NCBI GenBank assembly: GCA_030725715.1
Contig: JANRFG010000018.1
Span: forward strand, 1 to 64,000
Length of the DNA stretch: 64,000 nt
Source of the DNA: Opitutales bacterium
GTDB lineage: Bacteria > Verrucomicrobiota > Verrucomicrobiia > Opitutales > UBA953
Direction: 5' to 3'
This document shows positions 42,004 to 50,519 of the stretch, piece by piece. Made by a program: the position numbers and the translations under genes. Below the pieces are notes generated by a model, which worked only from the letters and a program-made list of their open reading frames with translations, made no database searches and had not been told where the DNA came from. Positions within the stretch are counted from its first letter, which is position 1. Every line of letters begins with the position of its first letter.

Positions 42004-42552
42004 TCAGAACGCCAGCTTCAGTTCCGCGCGTACGAAAGCCGGAAAGTCATCGTGCACCGCGAAGCCGCGGGCCGCGGCCTGCGCGAGCTCTTCGGGCTTG
42101 GCGGCGCCGCTGCGCATCGCGCACGAACGGATGCCCGCGTTGAGGCCTGCCTCCCAATCCGTGACGCGGTCACCGGTCATCCAGCAGCGGGCCGGATCCA
42201 GCCCGTGCTCCGCGATCTTCTCGAGGATGAAGCGCGGGCTCGGCTTGCGGTAAAGGGACGGCTCGTCGGGGCGTTCCGGGGCGGCCTTGATCTCGAGGAT
42301 CCCCGGCGCCGGCAGGGCGAGCAGCTCGAGCATGCGGCGGTTGCAGGCGTGGTATTGGTCCCAAGTGAAGATCCCCCGGTTGATCCCGCTCTGATTGGTC
42401 AGGATAAAAAGACGGTAACCGGCCTGCAGACAGGCTTCCAGGGCGGGTTTGACGCCCGGAATGAGCTCGATCTGCTCTTCCCGGCAGGTGTGGTGGTGGT
42501 CGCGGATCAGATTACCGTCGCGGTCCAGAAAAAGGGCGGGATGGCCAGGCAT
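42004..42552 (-). CDS. HAD-IIIA phosphatase (GmhB-like)
   Basis: 182 residues from ATG 42552. Motif I is FLDRDGN with D10 and D12, then a long cap-less body, TNQSGINRGIFT near 50-60, YRKPSPRF near 105, and GDRVTDWEAGLNAGI near 126. It resembles D-glycero-manno-heptose bisphosphate phosphatase or the HisB-N phosphatase. The usual C-x-H loop and C-x-C-R-K-P zinc site of GmhB is lost: only YRKP remains, with a single Cys (HHTCREEQ) upstream. Heptose synthesis for lipopolysaccharide is plausible but unproved. Divergent from rpmF. Confidence 0.75.
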   Translation of the reverse strand: MPGHPALFLDRDGNLIRDHHHTCREEQIELIPGVKPALEACLQAGYRLFILTNQSGINRGIFTWDQYHACNRRMLELLALPAPGILEIKAAPERPDEPSLYRKPSPRFILEKIAEHGLDPARCWMTGDRVTDWEAGLNAGIRSCAMRSGAAKPEELAQAAARGFAVHDDFPAFVRAELKLAF

Positions 42553-42655
42553 CGCCCCAGCCAACCGAACTTGCCCACAATCGCAAGGGAATGGAAAGGG
42601 GGCTTGACCGAGGGGGCGGGAGGGGTAGAACCGACCCTCATCCCAGCGTAGAACC

Positions 42656-42835
42656 ATGGCCAATCCGAAACGTAAACAGTCCAAACGCCGCAGCCGACTC
42701 CGTCGTGGCGCCAACCAGTTCCGCGCCCCGAAACTCGTCAAGGATGCCGAATCCGGCGCCCTTCGTCGCTCCCACCGCGTCGACCCGACCACGGGCAAGT
42801 ACCGCGGTCGTCAGGTCCTGGACACCGGGGCCTAA
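42656..42835 (+). CDS. rpmF: Large ribosomal subunit protein bL32, cysteine-free form
   Basis: 59 residues: MANPKRKQSKRRSRLRRGA, then FRAPKLVKD, SGALRRSHRVDPTTGKYRGR and QVL. It matches bL32 in the basic N-terminus (NPKRKxSKxRxxxRR) and the late SHRVD-x-x-TGxYxGR block. Zinc-type bL32 carries two C-x-x-C pairs; here none exists, so this is the zinc-independent form. A TTGACC box (42604-42609) and TAGAAC precede it. It heads an rpmF-plsX-fabH unit, a common order in bacteria, with plsX starting 27 bases on. Confidence 0.85.
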   Translation: MANPKRKQSKRRSRLRRGANQFRAPKLVKDAESGALRRSHRVDPTTGKYRGRQVLDTGA

Positions 42836-42862
42836 GCTCCACCCCGGGCTCAGCCCGATCTC

Positions 42863-43933
42863 ATGACCGAAGCCACTCCGCAGAAAGGCAACCGTATCGC
42901 CCTGGATTGCATGGGCGGTGACATGGGACCTTCGGAAGCCGTGGCCGCCGCCGCCCTCGCCTTCAAGGACGGGATCATCGGCCCCGAAGACACTTTGGTG
43001 CTCGTCGGGCACGAAGACAACCTGCGCATGCTCGCTTCGGACCACCGGGCGCTGAAGAATTCCCGCGTCCTGTTCCGTCAGGCCGCCAGCATCGTGGCCT
43101 ACGACGACGCGCCCATGGCCGTGCTCAAGTCGAAGCGCGACTCCTCGATGGTGATCGCCCTCGAGATGCTCAAGGCCGGCGAAGTCGACGCCGTCGTCTC
43201 GACCGGCAATACCAAGGCCCTCGTGGCGGCCGGCACCATCAAGGTGCGCCCCATGGAAGGCGCCGAACGCCCCGCCCTCGCGGCCATCATGCCGCGGCGC
43301 GAAGGCCACTTCATCATGCTGGACGTCGGGGCGAACCCCGAAGCCACGCCCGCGCAGCTGCTGCACAACGCCGTCCTCGGCTCGATCTACGCCCAGAGCG
43401 CCCTCGGCATCGCCCGCCCGCGCGTCGGCCTGCTCACCGTCGGCACCGAAGAAGGCAAGGGCGGCCCGCGCATCAACCGCACGCACGCCCTGCTCAAGGC
43501 CATGGGCGACCGCATCCATTACGTCGGCCCGGTCGAAGGCTTCGACGTCTTCGGCGACGCCTGTGACGTGGTCGTCACCGACGGCTTCACGGGCAACATC
43601 ATCCTCAAGACGCTCGAAGGCCTCGTCTACATGGTCCGCGACATGGTCGGCAGCAAGGTGAAGAGCAATCCGGTCTATCTGGCCGGAGGCATCGCCATGT
43701 TCCCGCTGCTGCGCGACCTCAAAGGCAAACTGAAGCCGGAACGTTACGGCGGCGCCCCCTTGCTGGGCCTGACCGGCCTGGTCATGAAGGCCCACGGGTC
43801 CAGCAACCGCCAGGGCATCGCCAGCGCCATCCGCCTGGGGCTGGAAGCCCTCGGGCACGGCGCCGGCCAACGCATGCTGTCCGCGCTGGCGGAAGCGAAC
43901 GCCGTCGTCGCCGCCACCCCTGAGGAGGCCTGA
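42863..43933 (+). CDS. plsX: Phosphate acyltransferase PlsX
   Basis: 356 residues. Converts acyl-ACP to acyl-phosphate at the start of phospholipid synthesis. NRIALDCMGGDMGPSEAV opens the protein, then SMVIALEMLKAGEVDAVVSTGNTKALVAAG near 90-120, EGFDVFGDACDVVVTDGFTGNIILKTLEG near 215-245, and ALGHGAGQRML near the end. It lies in the usual rpmF-plsX-fabH order. Confidence 0.96.
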   Translation: MTEATPQKGNRIALDCMGGDMGPSEAVAAAALAFKDGIIGPEDTLVLVGHEDNLRMLASDHRALKNSRVLFRQAASIVAYDDAPMAVLKSKRDSSMVIALEMLKAGEVDAVVSTGNTKALVAAGTIKVRPMEGAERPALAAIMPRREGHFIMLDVGANPEATPAQLLHNAVLGSIYAQSALGIARPRVGLLTVGTEEGKGGPRINRTHALLKAMGDRIHYVGPVEGFDVFGDACDVVVTDGFTGNIILKTLEGLVYMVRDMVGSKVKSNPVYLAGGIAMFPLLRDLKGKLKPERYGGAPLLGLTGLVMKAHGSSNRQGIASAIRLGLEALGHGAGQRMLSALAEANAVVAATPEEA

Positions 43934-43981
43934 GGTTTTAGTGTTCCCTTCCCCGCCCAAGGGGTCTTTTCTCACGCATCG

Positions 43982-44995
43982 ATGAGCAGCGCTGAGCTAT
44001 CAGTCTTTATCCGGGCCATCGGGGTCCGCACGCCGGAACGCAAGCTCACCAACGCCGAGCTCTCCAAGATGGTGGACACCTCCGACGAGTGGATCCAGAC
44101 CCGCTCCGGCATCAGCGAGCGCCGCATCGCGGGCCCGGGCGAGAATCCTTCGGACCTCGGCGCCCAGGCCGCCGCCCAGGCCCTGCAGCGCGCCGGGCTG
44201 ACGCCGGCCGACGTCGACCTCCTCATCGTCGCCACGATGACGCCGGACGTCCCCTTCCCTTCCACGGCGTGCCTCCTGCAGGCCAAGCTCGGCCTGCGCC
44301 GCGACATCCCCTGCTTCGACGTCTCCGCCGCCTGCTCCGGCTTCGTCTACGCGCTCCAGGTCGCCAAGGACATGATGCGCTCCGGCGCCTACCGTCGCGC
44401 CCTCGTCGTCGGCGCCGAGAAACTCTCCAGCGTCGTGGATTGGTCCGACCGCACCACCTGCGTCCTCTTCGGCGACGGCGCCGGCGCGGCCCTGCTCGAG
44501 ACCACCACGGAGAAGGACGTCGGCCTGCTCGGCAACCTGCTCGGCGCCGACGGCAACAACGCCGAACTCCTGCATTGCGCGGCCGGCGGCTCCGCCGCCC
44601 CCGCGACGGCCGATTCGCTCCGCGACGGCAAGCATTACCTCCGCATGAACGGCAAGGAAGTCTTCCGCCACGCCGTCCGCGTGATGGCCGAGTCCTGCGA
44701 GCGCGTGCTCGCGCAGTGCGGCGTGACCTCGGCGGAAGTCGCCTGGTTCATCCCGCACCAGGCCAACATCCGCATCCTCGAGGCCGTCGCCAGCCAGCTC
44801 AACGTCGGCATGGAGCGCTTCCCTTCGAATCTGAGCCGCTACGGCAACACCTCGGCGGCCTCCATCCCTCTCGCGCTTGAAGAAGCCTGGCAAGACGGCA
44901 AGATCAAGCATGGCGACCTCATCCTGATCGTCGCCTTCGGCGCCGGTCTGACCTGGGGCGCGACCCTCCTTCGCTGGCATGAACCTTCACTCTAA
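43982..44995 (+). CDS. fabH: Beta-ketoacyl-ACP synthase III
   Basis: 337 residues. Starts fatty-acid chains by condensing acetyl-CoA (or a short acyl-CoA) with malonyl-ACP. Active-site Cys in FDVSAACSGFVYAL near 120, His in WFIPHQANIRIL near 258, and Asn in NLSRYGNTSAASI near 290. The leader between plsX and fabH (48 bases) has a small CCCC/GGGG hairpin with TCTTTT, possibly a weak attenuator. It overlaps the next gene start by 17 bases. Confidence 0.96.
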   Translation: MSSAELSVFIRAIGVRTPERKLTNAELSKMVDTSDEWIQTRSGISERRIAGPGENPSDLGAQAAAQALQRAGLTPADVDLLIVATMTPDVPFPSTACLLQAKLGLRRDIPCFDVSAACSGFVYALQVAKDMMRSGAYRRALVVGAEKLSSVVDWSDRTTCVLFGDGAGAALLETTTEKDVGLLGNLLGADGNNAELLHCAAGGSAAPATADSLRDGKHYLRMNGKEVFRHAVRVMAESCERVLAQCGVTSAEVAWFIPHQANIRILEAVASQLNVGMERFPSNLSRYGNTSAASIPLALEEAWQDGKIKHGDLILIVAFGAGLTWGATLLRWHEPSL

Positions 44996-46100
44996 ACTCC
45001 TCCTCGTCGCGGCGCTCCTGCTCGGCGCCCACGTCCGTGCGGAATTCATCCGCGTGGACGGCGCCTGGCAGGTCAAGCCCGGCACCCCCGCCGACGTCAC
45101 CCCGCCTTCGCGGCTCCCCGTGCTGCTGCTCGCGATGGACCACGCTTCCGGACGTCTCGACGCCGGCGACATCGGCGGCGCCCTCCGGGAGTGGGAGATC
45201 ATCGGCGAAGCCAACGTCGGCGCCGAAGCCGAGGCCATCGCCCTGCTCAGCCGCGCCCGCATCTTCGTCGGCCGCGGCGAATTCGAGAAAGCCACGCTCA
45301 TCATCGACGACCTTTTCGCGCGGCATTCCAGCTTCCCCGGCTACGGCGGAGTGGTCGAACTGCAGTTCGAGATCGCCAACCGACTGGCCGACGGCGAACG
45401 CCGCCGGCTGGGCGGCTGGTTCCCATGGTTCAGCGACCGCGACAGCGCCATCGGCGCCTGGGAGAAGACCATCCGCCTCGCGCCGAACGGTCCGCGGGCC
45501 GACGAATGCCTGATCAGCATCGCGCGTCTCGGCTCGGTCCGGGACCTTCCGACGAAGACCAACGAAGCCCTCGAAAGGCTGGTCAGCGACTACCCGGACT
45601 CGAAGTTCGCTCCCGAAGCCCTCGAGATGCTGGCGCAGCTCCGCGCCAAGGAGTCGCTCGGACCCGCCTGGGACCAGGCCTCGACCATCGAGGCCGCCGA
45701 CCACTGGCGGACGCTGGCGGACCAGTTCCCGAACGACCCGCGGGCCAAGCTCGCCGTCGAGCAGATCGCCGTCCTCCGGGACCGTGCCGCCCGTGCCCGG
45801 CTGGAGCTCGCCCGCTTCTACTTCTTCAAACGCAACAACCCGGAGGCGGCCAAGCTGATGGCCAACGCCTGCCGCAACATCGCGCCGGAATCCGCCGCCG
45901 CCAAGGAGGCGGAGACGCTGCTCGCCACGATCGACAAAGACCCCGACCCGCCCAAGACGATCGCCGACCGGCTCCTCGGCACCATGCCCCGTCCCCGCGC
46001 CGTGACGGAAGCCAAGCCGCAGGTCGTCGGCGAAGACCTCGACGCCCTCGGCTTCAAGAAGGAAGCCGCGAAGGCCCCCGTCGGCCCGGACAACCGATGA
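44979..46100 (+). CDS. Secreted TPR protein (BamD-like)
   Basis: 373 residues with a signal peptide (hydrophobic 7-18, cleaved after VRA) and several TPR-like helical pairs (ALREWEIIGEANVGAEAEAIALLSRARIF, FEKATLIIDDLFARHSSFPGYG, ADHWRTLADQFPNDPRAKLAVEQI in pieces). It has no lipobox cysteine, unlike classical BamD, but the repeat content and its partner lptE suggest a role in outer-membrane biogenesis. The ATG overlaps fabH by 17 bases, and its stop overlaps lptE by four bases. A BamD assignment is uncertain; YfgC/TolA-partner proteins are alternatives. Confidence 0.65.
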   Translation: MNLHSKLLLVAALLLGAHVRAEFIRVDGAWQVKPGTPADVTPPSRLPVLLLAMDHASGRLDAGDIGGALREWEIIGEANVGAEAEAIALLSRARIFVGRGEFEKATLIIDDLFARHSSFPGYGGVVELQFEIANRLADGERRRLGGWFPWFSDRDSAIGAWEKTIRLAPNGPRADECLISIARLGSVRDLPTKTNEALERLVSDYPDSKFAPEALEMLAQLRAKESLGPAWDQASTIEAADHWRTLADQFPNDPRAKLAVEQIAVLRDRAARARLELARFYFFKRNNPEAAKLMANACRNIAPESAAAKEAETLLATIDKDPDPPKTIADRLLGTMPRPRAVTEAKPQVVGEDLDALGFKKEAAKAPVGPDNR

Positions 46101-46582
46101 GGAACTGGTTGCTCGTCGGCGCGGCCATGCTGCTCGCCGGATGTTCCGGCTATCAGGCCGGCGGCCCCAGGCCCGCCTTCCGCTCGCTCGAGATCGCCCC
46201 CGTCCGCAACGCCACCTCGCGCACCGGCACGCACGCCGTCCTGCACGGCAAGCTGAACGACGCGTTCGCGGGCGACCCCCGCGTACGCCTCGGCGCCGGC
46301 GACGCCGTGCTGACGACGGAAGTGACGGATTACCGGCGCGTCGGCTTCACCACCAAGCCCGGCGACGCCTTCGCCTTCAACAGCTTCCGCGTGACGTTCG
46401 AAGTCCGTGCCACGCTGACCGCCGAGGGCGGCGCGCGCACGCTCTTCAAGGACCGCGTCTTCGCCGCCGCCGCCACGCTGCAGAACGCCGGCGACCCCGT
46501 GGCCGAGGAGCTCAGCGTCGCGCCCATGCTCTTCGCCGACATCGCCTCGCAGATCCGGCAGGCGGCCACGACGGCCTGGTGA
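46097..46582 (+). CDS. lptE: LPS-assembly lipoprotein LptE-like
   Basis: 161 residues. Lipobox LLAGC at residues 13-17, then the SLEIAPVRNATSRTGTHAVLHGKL block, GDAVLTTEVTDYRRVGF, and an FRVTFEVRATLT strand, all as in LptE, which with LptD inserts lipopolysaccharide into the outer membrane. Start overlaps the TPR gene stop by four bases (ATGA). The lptD partner is not in this window. LptE is very divergent, so the call rests on lipobox, length and strand pattern. Confidence 0.8.
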   Translation: MRNWLLVGAAMLLAGCSGYQAGGPRPAFRSLEIAPVRNATSRTGTHAVLHGKLNDAFAGDPRVRLGAGDAVLTTEVTDYRRVGFTTKPGDAFAFNSFRVTFEVRATLTAEGGARTLFKDRVFAAAATLQNAGDPVAEELSVAPMLFADIASQIRQAATTAW

Positions 46583-46583
46583 C

Positions 46584-47234
46584 ATGAACCCCGCCGTCGT
46601 CGCCCCCTCCCTCCTGGCCGCCGACCACGGCGCGTTCGCGCAGGGCGTCCGCGCGGTCGAAGCGGCCGGGCTCGGCTGGCTGCACATCGACATCATGGAC
46701 GGGCATTTCGTGCCCAACATCAGCTTCGGTCCGCAGGTCGTCGCCGACCTCCGTCCGCTGACGAAGCTGCACTTCGACGTGCACCTGATGCTCAGCCATC
46801 CCGACCGCTACGTGGCCGCGTTCGCCAAGGCCGGCGCCGAACGCCTGACCGTGCACGTGGAAGCCGACCATGACATGGCGAAGACGATCGCCGCCATCAA
46901 GGCCGCCGGGCTCACCGCCGGCATCGCGATGAATCCCGACGCCGATCCGCGCCGCGTGCTGCCCTACCTCGGCGACGTCGACCTCGTGCTCTGCATGACC
47001 GTCTTCCCCGGCTTCGGCGGCCAGTCCTTCATGCCCTCGGTGCTCGACAGCATCCGCTTCATCGCCGCCGAACGCGCGCAGCGCGGCGCGGCCTTCCGCC
47101 TCGAGGTCGACGGCGGCATCAACGTCGAGACCGGCCGCCTCTGCCGCGAAGCCGGCGCCGACACCCTCGTGGCCGGCACGGCCTTCTTCAAGGCGCCGGA
47201 CCGCAAGGCCTTCGCGGCCGCGCTGACGGCCTAG
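46584..47234 (+). CDS. rpe: Ribulose-phosphate 3-epimerase
   Basis: 216 residues. Interconverts ribulose- and xylulose-5-phosphate. APSLLAADHG, HIDIMDGHFVPNISFGP near 32-48, HLMLSHPDRY, MTVFPGFGGQSFM near 138-150 and EVDGGINVET near 175 are the family blocks; the metal and phosphate ligands are present. It follows lptE by one base and its end overlaps the convergent rlmN by four bases. Confidence 0.96.
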   Translation: MNPAVVAPSLLAADHGAFAQGVRAVEAAGLGWLHIDIMDGHFVPNISFGPQVVADLRPLTKLHFDVHLMLSHPDRYVAAFAKAGAERLTVHVEADHDMAKTIAAIKAAGLTAGIAMNPDADPRRVLPYLGDVDLVLCMTVFPGFGGQSFMPSVLDSIRFIAAERAQRGAAFRLEVDGGINVETGRLCREAGADTLVAGTAFFKAPDRKAFAAALTA

Positions 47235-48367
47235 GCGGCCGCCGGGGGCGGCGTCGCCCCGCCCGCTTCGGCCTTCTCGGTCTGCAGGCGCAGCTGGCCG
47301 CAGGCGGCGTCGATGTCATGGCCCTTCTCGCGGCGCAGCGTCGCCGTGACGCCGAGCGCGCGGAGCTCCTTCACGAAGCGATCCTGACGCGTCAGGGAAG
47401 GGCGGACCCAAGGCAACCCTTCGACCTTGTTGTACGGGATCAGGTTGACGTGCGCGTGGAGTTCGCGGGCGATGACGGCGAGCTTCCTGGCCTGCTCGAG
47501 CGAGTCGTTGATGTCCTCGATGAGGATGAACTCAAGCGTCAGCATGCGCCCGTGCTTGCGGGCGAAGGCCTTGGCCGCGGGGATGAGCTCCTCGAGCGGG
47601 AACTTCTTGTTCACCGGCATGATCTGGTTGCGGACCTCGTTGGTCGCGCCGTGGAGGCTGATGGCGAGACGGAAGCCCAGCGGCTCCTCGGCGAGTTTGA
47701 GGATCTTGGGCACCACGCCGGAGGTGGAGATCGTCACGCGACGGGCGCCGAAGCCGAAGCCCCACTGGGCGTTGACGATGCGCAGGGCGGCGAGGAGGTT
47801 GTCGTAGTTGGCCAGGGGCTCGCCCATGCCCATGACCACGATGTTATCGAAGGAGGCCAGCCCTTCGGCTGCGCGGGCCGGGTCGGCCTTGTCTTCGATG
47901 CGGCACACCTGGACGAGCTGGGAGACGATCTCCCCGACCGAAAGGTCGCGCTTCCAGCCTTCGAGCCCCGAGGCGCAGAACTTGCAGCCATAGGCGCAGC
48001 CCACCTGGGTGGAGATGCAGATCGTCCGGCGGGACTTCTCCTGACCGACCCCCTCCATCGGGGCGCGGATGATGACCGTCTCGATCAGGGAACCGTCACG
48101 GAGACGCTGCAGGATCTTCTGGGTGACGTCGGAGGATGCTTTCCGTTGGACCAAGGCCGTGGCCTCGAAATCATATTGATCGGCCAGCCAAGCCCGCAGG
48201 CCGGCCGGCAGGTTGGTCATGGTCTCGGCCGTTTCGGACCTCCGAGGGTACAGCCACTCGAAGACCTGACCCGCCCGATAGCGAGGGTGGCCGGCCGCGA
48301 CCAGCCGCTCGCCGAGGGTGTCCGGCGTTTCGCCGTGGATTGAGGGTTTTTCGGGCTTAAAGGCCAT
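47231..48367 (-). CDS. rlmN: 23S rRNA/tRNA adenine C2 methyltransferase
   Basis: 378 residues, a radical SAM enzyme that methylates A2503 of 23S rRNA and A37 of some tRNAs. The cluster motif is CAYGCKFCASG near 125; STSGVVPKILKLAEE and SLHGATNEVRNQIMPV follow, and FILIEDINDSLEQA and a C-terminal GINVTLRREKGHDIDAACGQL-like block are visible. The 15-residue tail is Ala/Pro/Gly-rich. It is convergent with rpe and divergent from the GreA-type gene. Confidence 0.95.
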   Translation of the reverse strand: MAFKPEKPSIHGETPDTLGERLVAAGHPRYRAGQVFEWLYPRRSETAETMTNLPAGLRAWLADQYDFEATALVQRKASSDVTQKILQRLRDGSLIETVIIRAPMEGVGQEKSRRTICISTQVGCAYGCKFCASGLEGWKRDLSVGEIVSQLVQVCRIEDKADPARAAEGLASFDNIVVMGMGEPLANYDNLLAALRIVNAQWGFGFGARRVTISTSGVVPKILKLAEEPLGFRLAISLHGATNEVRNQIMPVNKKFPLEELIPAAKAFARKHGRMLTLEFILIEDINDSLEQARKLAVIARELHAHVNLIPYNKVEGLPWVRPSLTRQDRFVKELRALGVTATLRREKGHDIDAACGQLRLQTEKAEAGGATPPPAAA

Positions 48368-48491
48368 AGGAGGGGCAGGAGCGACGGACTCGGGGGCTCA
48401 GGACCCCGAAACCCCCGCCTTCCTGCTTGCAAGTGAGAATTGTTATCCCCAAAACCCACTTTTGCAATGAGCAACAAGGCCCTGACCCCAC

Positions 48492-48499
48492 AAGGTGGT
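48492..48499 (+). promoter_or_regulatory. Shine-Dalgarno for the GreA-type gene
   Basis: AAGGTGGT, seven of eight bases matching AAGGAGGT, three bases before ATG 48503. One of the few clear ribosome sites in the window; it decides between two possible starts. Confidence 0.6.
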
Positions 48500-48502
48500 A
48501 AA

Positions 48503-50434
48503 ATGAACTCCCTCCAGGCCGCCATCGACCTGGTGGCCACGGGTCAGCCGGCCTTCTGCCTCCACCAAGCCTGGGGCATCGGCGTCGTCCGTTCCTACGA
48601 CGAAGCGACCAAGCGCCTGGTCATCGATTTCCCTGAGCAGAACAAGAAGGCCCACGCCATGGACGCCGCCTTCTTCCTCGGCAAGATCGAGTTCATCAAT
48701 CCCAACGGCCTGATCGCCAAGGCCTATGCCGATGCCACCAAGGCCGAGGTCGCCAACCTCGTCGCCAACGACCCGGCCGGCGTGGTCAAGGCCCTCCTGG
48801 CCGAGTACCCGACCGGCGAATGCACCTCCTACGCCCTCGAGGCCAACCTCGACCGCGTCCACTTCGCTTCCCTCCCGGCCGGCAAGGACCGCGCCGCCGC
48901 CTTCAAGGCCTGGTGGACCAAGGGCCGCGCCGCCGTCCGCAAGGACCGGGCCATCCTCGTGCCCGAGCGCAAAGGCGGCCTCTACGCCCTCCTCGAAGCC
49001 CCGAAGGACCTCGGCGAAGACCTCTTCGCCCAGTACGAAGGCGCCCCGAATTTCGAGCGTAAGCTGCTGCTGCTCGAGGAGCTCGCCGGCGCCGCCGCCG
49101 CCGAGACCCGCTCGGCCGCCACCGCCGCCAACCTCGACAAGGTCTCCGCCGACCTCCTCAAGGAGATCAAGAAGCTCGAGACCGCCCGCAAACGCGACAA
49201 CCTGCCCGCCATCCTCGGCGGCATCTGGAACCGCGACAAGTTTTTCCGCTCCGCCGTCGAGAACGTCGAGACCGTCAGCCCGACGGCCTCGGAGATCATC
49301 GCGCTCTGCACCGAAAGCGACCTCGCCTTCGTCGCCCTCAACATCCCGCACACCACCGAGAAGATCCGCAGCCTGCTGGACCTCGTGCGCGCCCACCACG
49401 GCGACCGCTGGGCCGACCGCGCCTTCGACCTCCTCCGCAACCGCGACATCGGCGGCACCAAGAGCGGCTCCGCCAAGCTCGTCTCGGAATCCATCGCCTA
49501 CCTCTGCGACCAGGACCTCGCCGAGGCCGTCGCCTCGCGCTTCGCGCAGTGGCTCGAGACCCGCGAACTCCGCGCCCCGGTGATCATCTGGATCATCAAG
49601 AACCGCGACTCCAAGAAGTACGCCGCCATCGTCGGCCGCCTGATCACCCCCGCCCTCCTCGGCGCCATCCTCTCGTCGATCGACACCGAGTCGCTCGAAT
49701 CCAATTCGACCGCCCGCATCCCGCTGGCCAACGAGCTCATCAAGGACAAGGAGCTGATCGCGAACATCCTCACGCCGGCCGAAGGCAAGAAGGCCGACAG
49801 CGAGACGATCTTCGACCTCACCCGCACGATGATGAGCAGCCAGGGCTTCGACGAGATGACGAAGAAGGCCCTCCTCTCCCGCCTCGCCAAGATCGAGCCG
49901 CACGTCCAGCGCCTCGCCAAGTCCAAGCACTCCGGCTCCGAAGCCGAAGAGAAGGAACTCCTCGTCTCCAAGCAGTCGAAGGAACTAAAGGAGCGCGAGC
50001 TGGAGGACATCGTCAAGGTGCGCCTCCCCGCGGTCAAGGAAGCCATCCAGATCGCCAAGGAGCACGGCGACTTGAAGGAAAATTCCGAATACAAGATGGC
50101 CCGCCAGGACCACGACACCCTCGCCGCGCGTCGCGCCGAGCTCGACGCGCTGCTGAAGAAGGCCCGCGTGACCGACTTCTCCGAAGCCAAGACCGACGCC
50201 ATCAGCGTCGGCTCGAGCATCGTCCTCCGCCGCGGCTCCGACCAGACGGAGTTCGCCTACGACCTGCTCGGCGCCTGGGACGGCGAGCCGGAGAAGAACA
50301 TCCTCTCCTACATCTCGCCCCTCGCGAAGCAGTTCCTCAACCACAAGGCCGGCGAGACGTTCACGACCAACATCAACGGCAAGGCCGAAAGCTGGACCGT
50401 CGTGAAGATCGGCCGCTGGGTCGACAAGCGCTGA
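48503..50434 (+). CDS. greA: Long GreA-family transcription factor
   Basis: 643 residues from ATG 48503 (an in-frame ATG at 48467 lies 27 bases after a promoter-like TTGCAA-CAAAAC pair, so a longer form is possible). The last 160 residues are GreA: the coiled-coil with KEHGDLKENSEYKMARQDHDTL (about 519-540, the D and E that hold the catalytic Mg2+), then the FKBP-like C-terminal domain to IGRWVDKR. The first 480 residues are a helical, repeat-poor region of unknown function (ILGGIWNRDKFFRSAVENVE, RDIGGTKSGSAKLVSESIAY). E. coli GreA is 158 residues; a long GreA-type protein also occurs in Chlamydiae, so this may be a group trait. Confidence 0.88.
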   Translation: MNSLQAAIDLVATGQPAFCLHQAWGIGVVRSYDEATKRLVIDFPEQNKKAHAMDAAFFLGKIEFINPNGLIAKAYADATKAEVANLVANDPAGVVKALLAEYPTGECTSYALEANLDRVHFASLPAGKDRAAAFKAWWTKGRAAVRKDRAILVPERKGGLYALLEAPKDLGEDLFAQYEGAPNFERKLLLLEELAGAAAAETRSAATAANLDKVSADLLKEIKKLETARKRDNLPAILGGIWNRDKFFRSAVENVETVSPTASEIIALCTESDLAFVALNIPHTTEKIRSLLDLVRAHHGDRWADRAFDLLRNRDIGGTKSGSAKLVSESIAYLCDQDLAEAVASRFAQWLETRELRAPVIIWIIKNRDSKKYAAIVGRLITPALLGAILSSIDTESLESNSTARIPLANELIKDKELIANILTPAEGKKADSETIFDLTRTMMSSQGFDEMTKKALLSRLAKIEPHVQRLAKSKHSGSEAEEKELLVSKQSKELKERELEDIVKVRLPAVKEAIQIAKEHGDLKENSEYKMARQDHDTLAARRAELDALLKKARVTDFSEAKTDAISVGSSIVLRRGSDQTEFAYDLLGAWDGEPEKNILSYISPLAKQFLNHKAGETFTTNINGKAESWTVVKIGRWVDKR

Positions 50435-50457
50435 ACGGACCGCCAGTCCCTCCCGAC

Positions 50458-50486
50458 GAAGCCCCGGTGACGGGGCTTCCTCTTTT
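50458..50486 (+). terminator. Rho-independent terminator after the GreA-type gene
   Basis: A 9-bp stem (GAAGCCCCG with CGGGGCTTC), GTGA tetraloop, then CTCTTTT. It ends where the promoter of the next gene begins. Confidence 0.88.
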
Positions 50487-50513
50487 GACAAGCCCGCGGC
50501 CCCCGCCCATCTT
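50485..50513 (+). promoter_or_regulatory. Promoter of the ArsR-methyltransferase gene, leaderless type
   Basis: TTGACA at 50485-50490, 17 bases, CATCTT at 50508-50513, then six bases to the ATG at 50520. Confidence 0.45.
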
Positions 50514-50519
50514 CGCCTC

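Noticed and set aside
42591-42866. A 91-codon plus-strand frame over rpmF
   Set aside because: It is out of frame with the bL32 coding sequence at 42656-42835, which carries recognisable family blocks.
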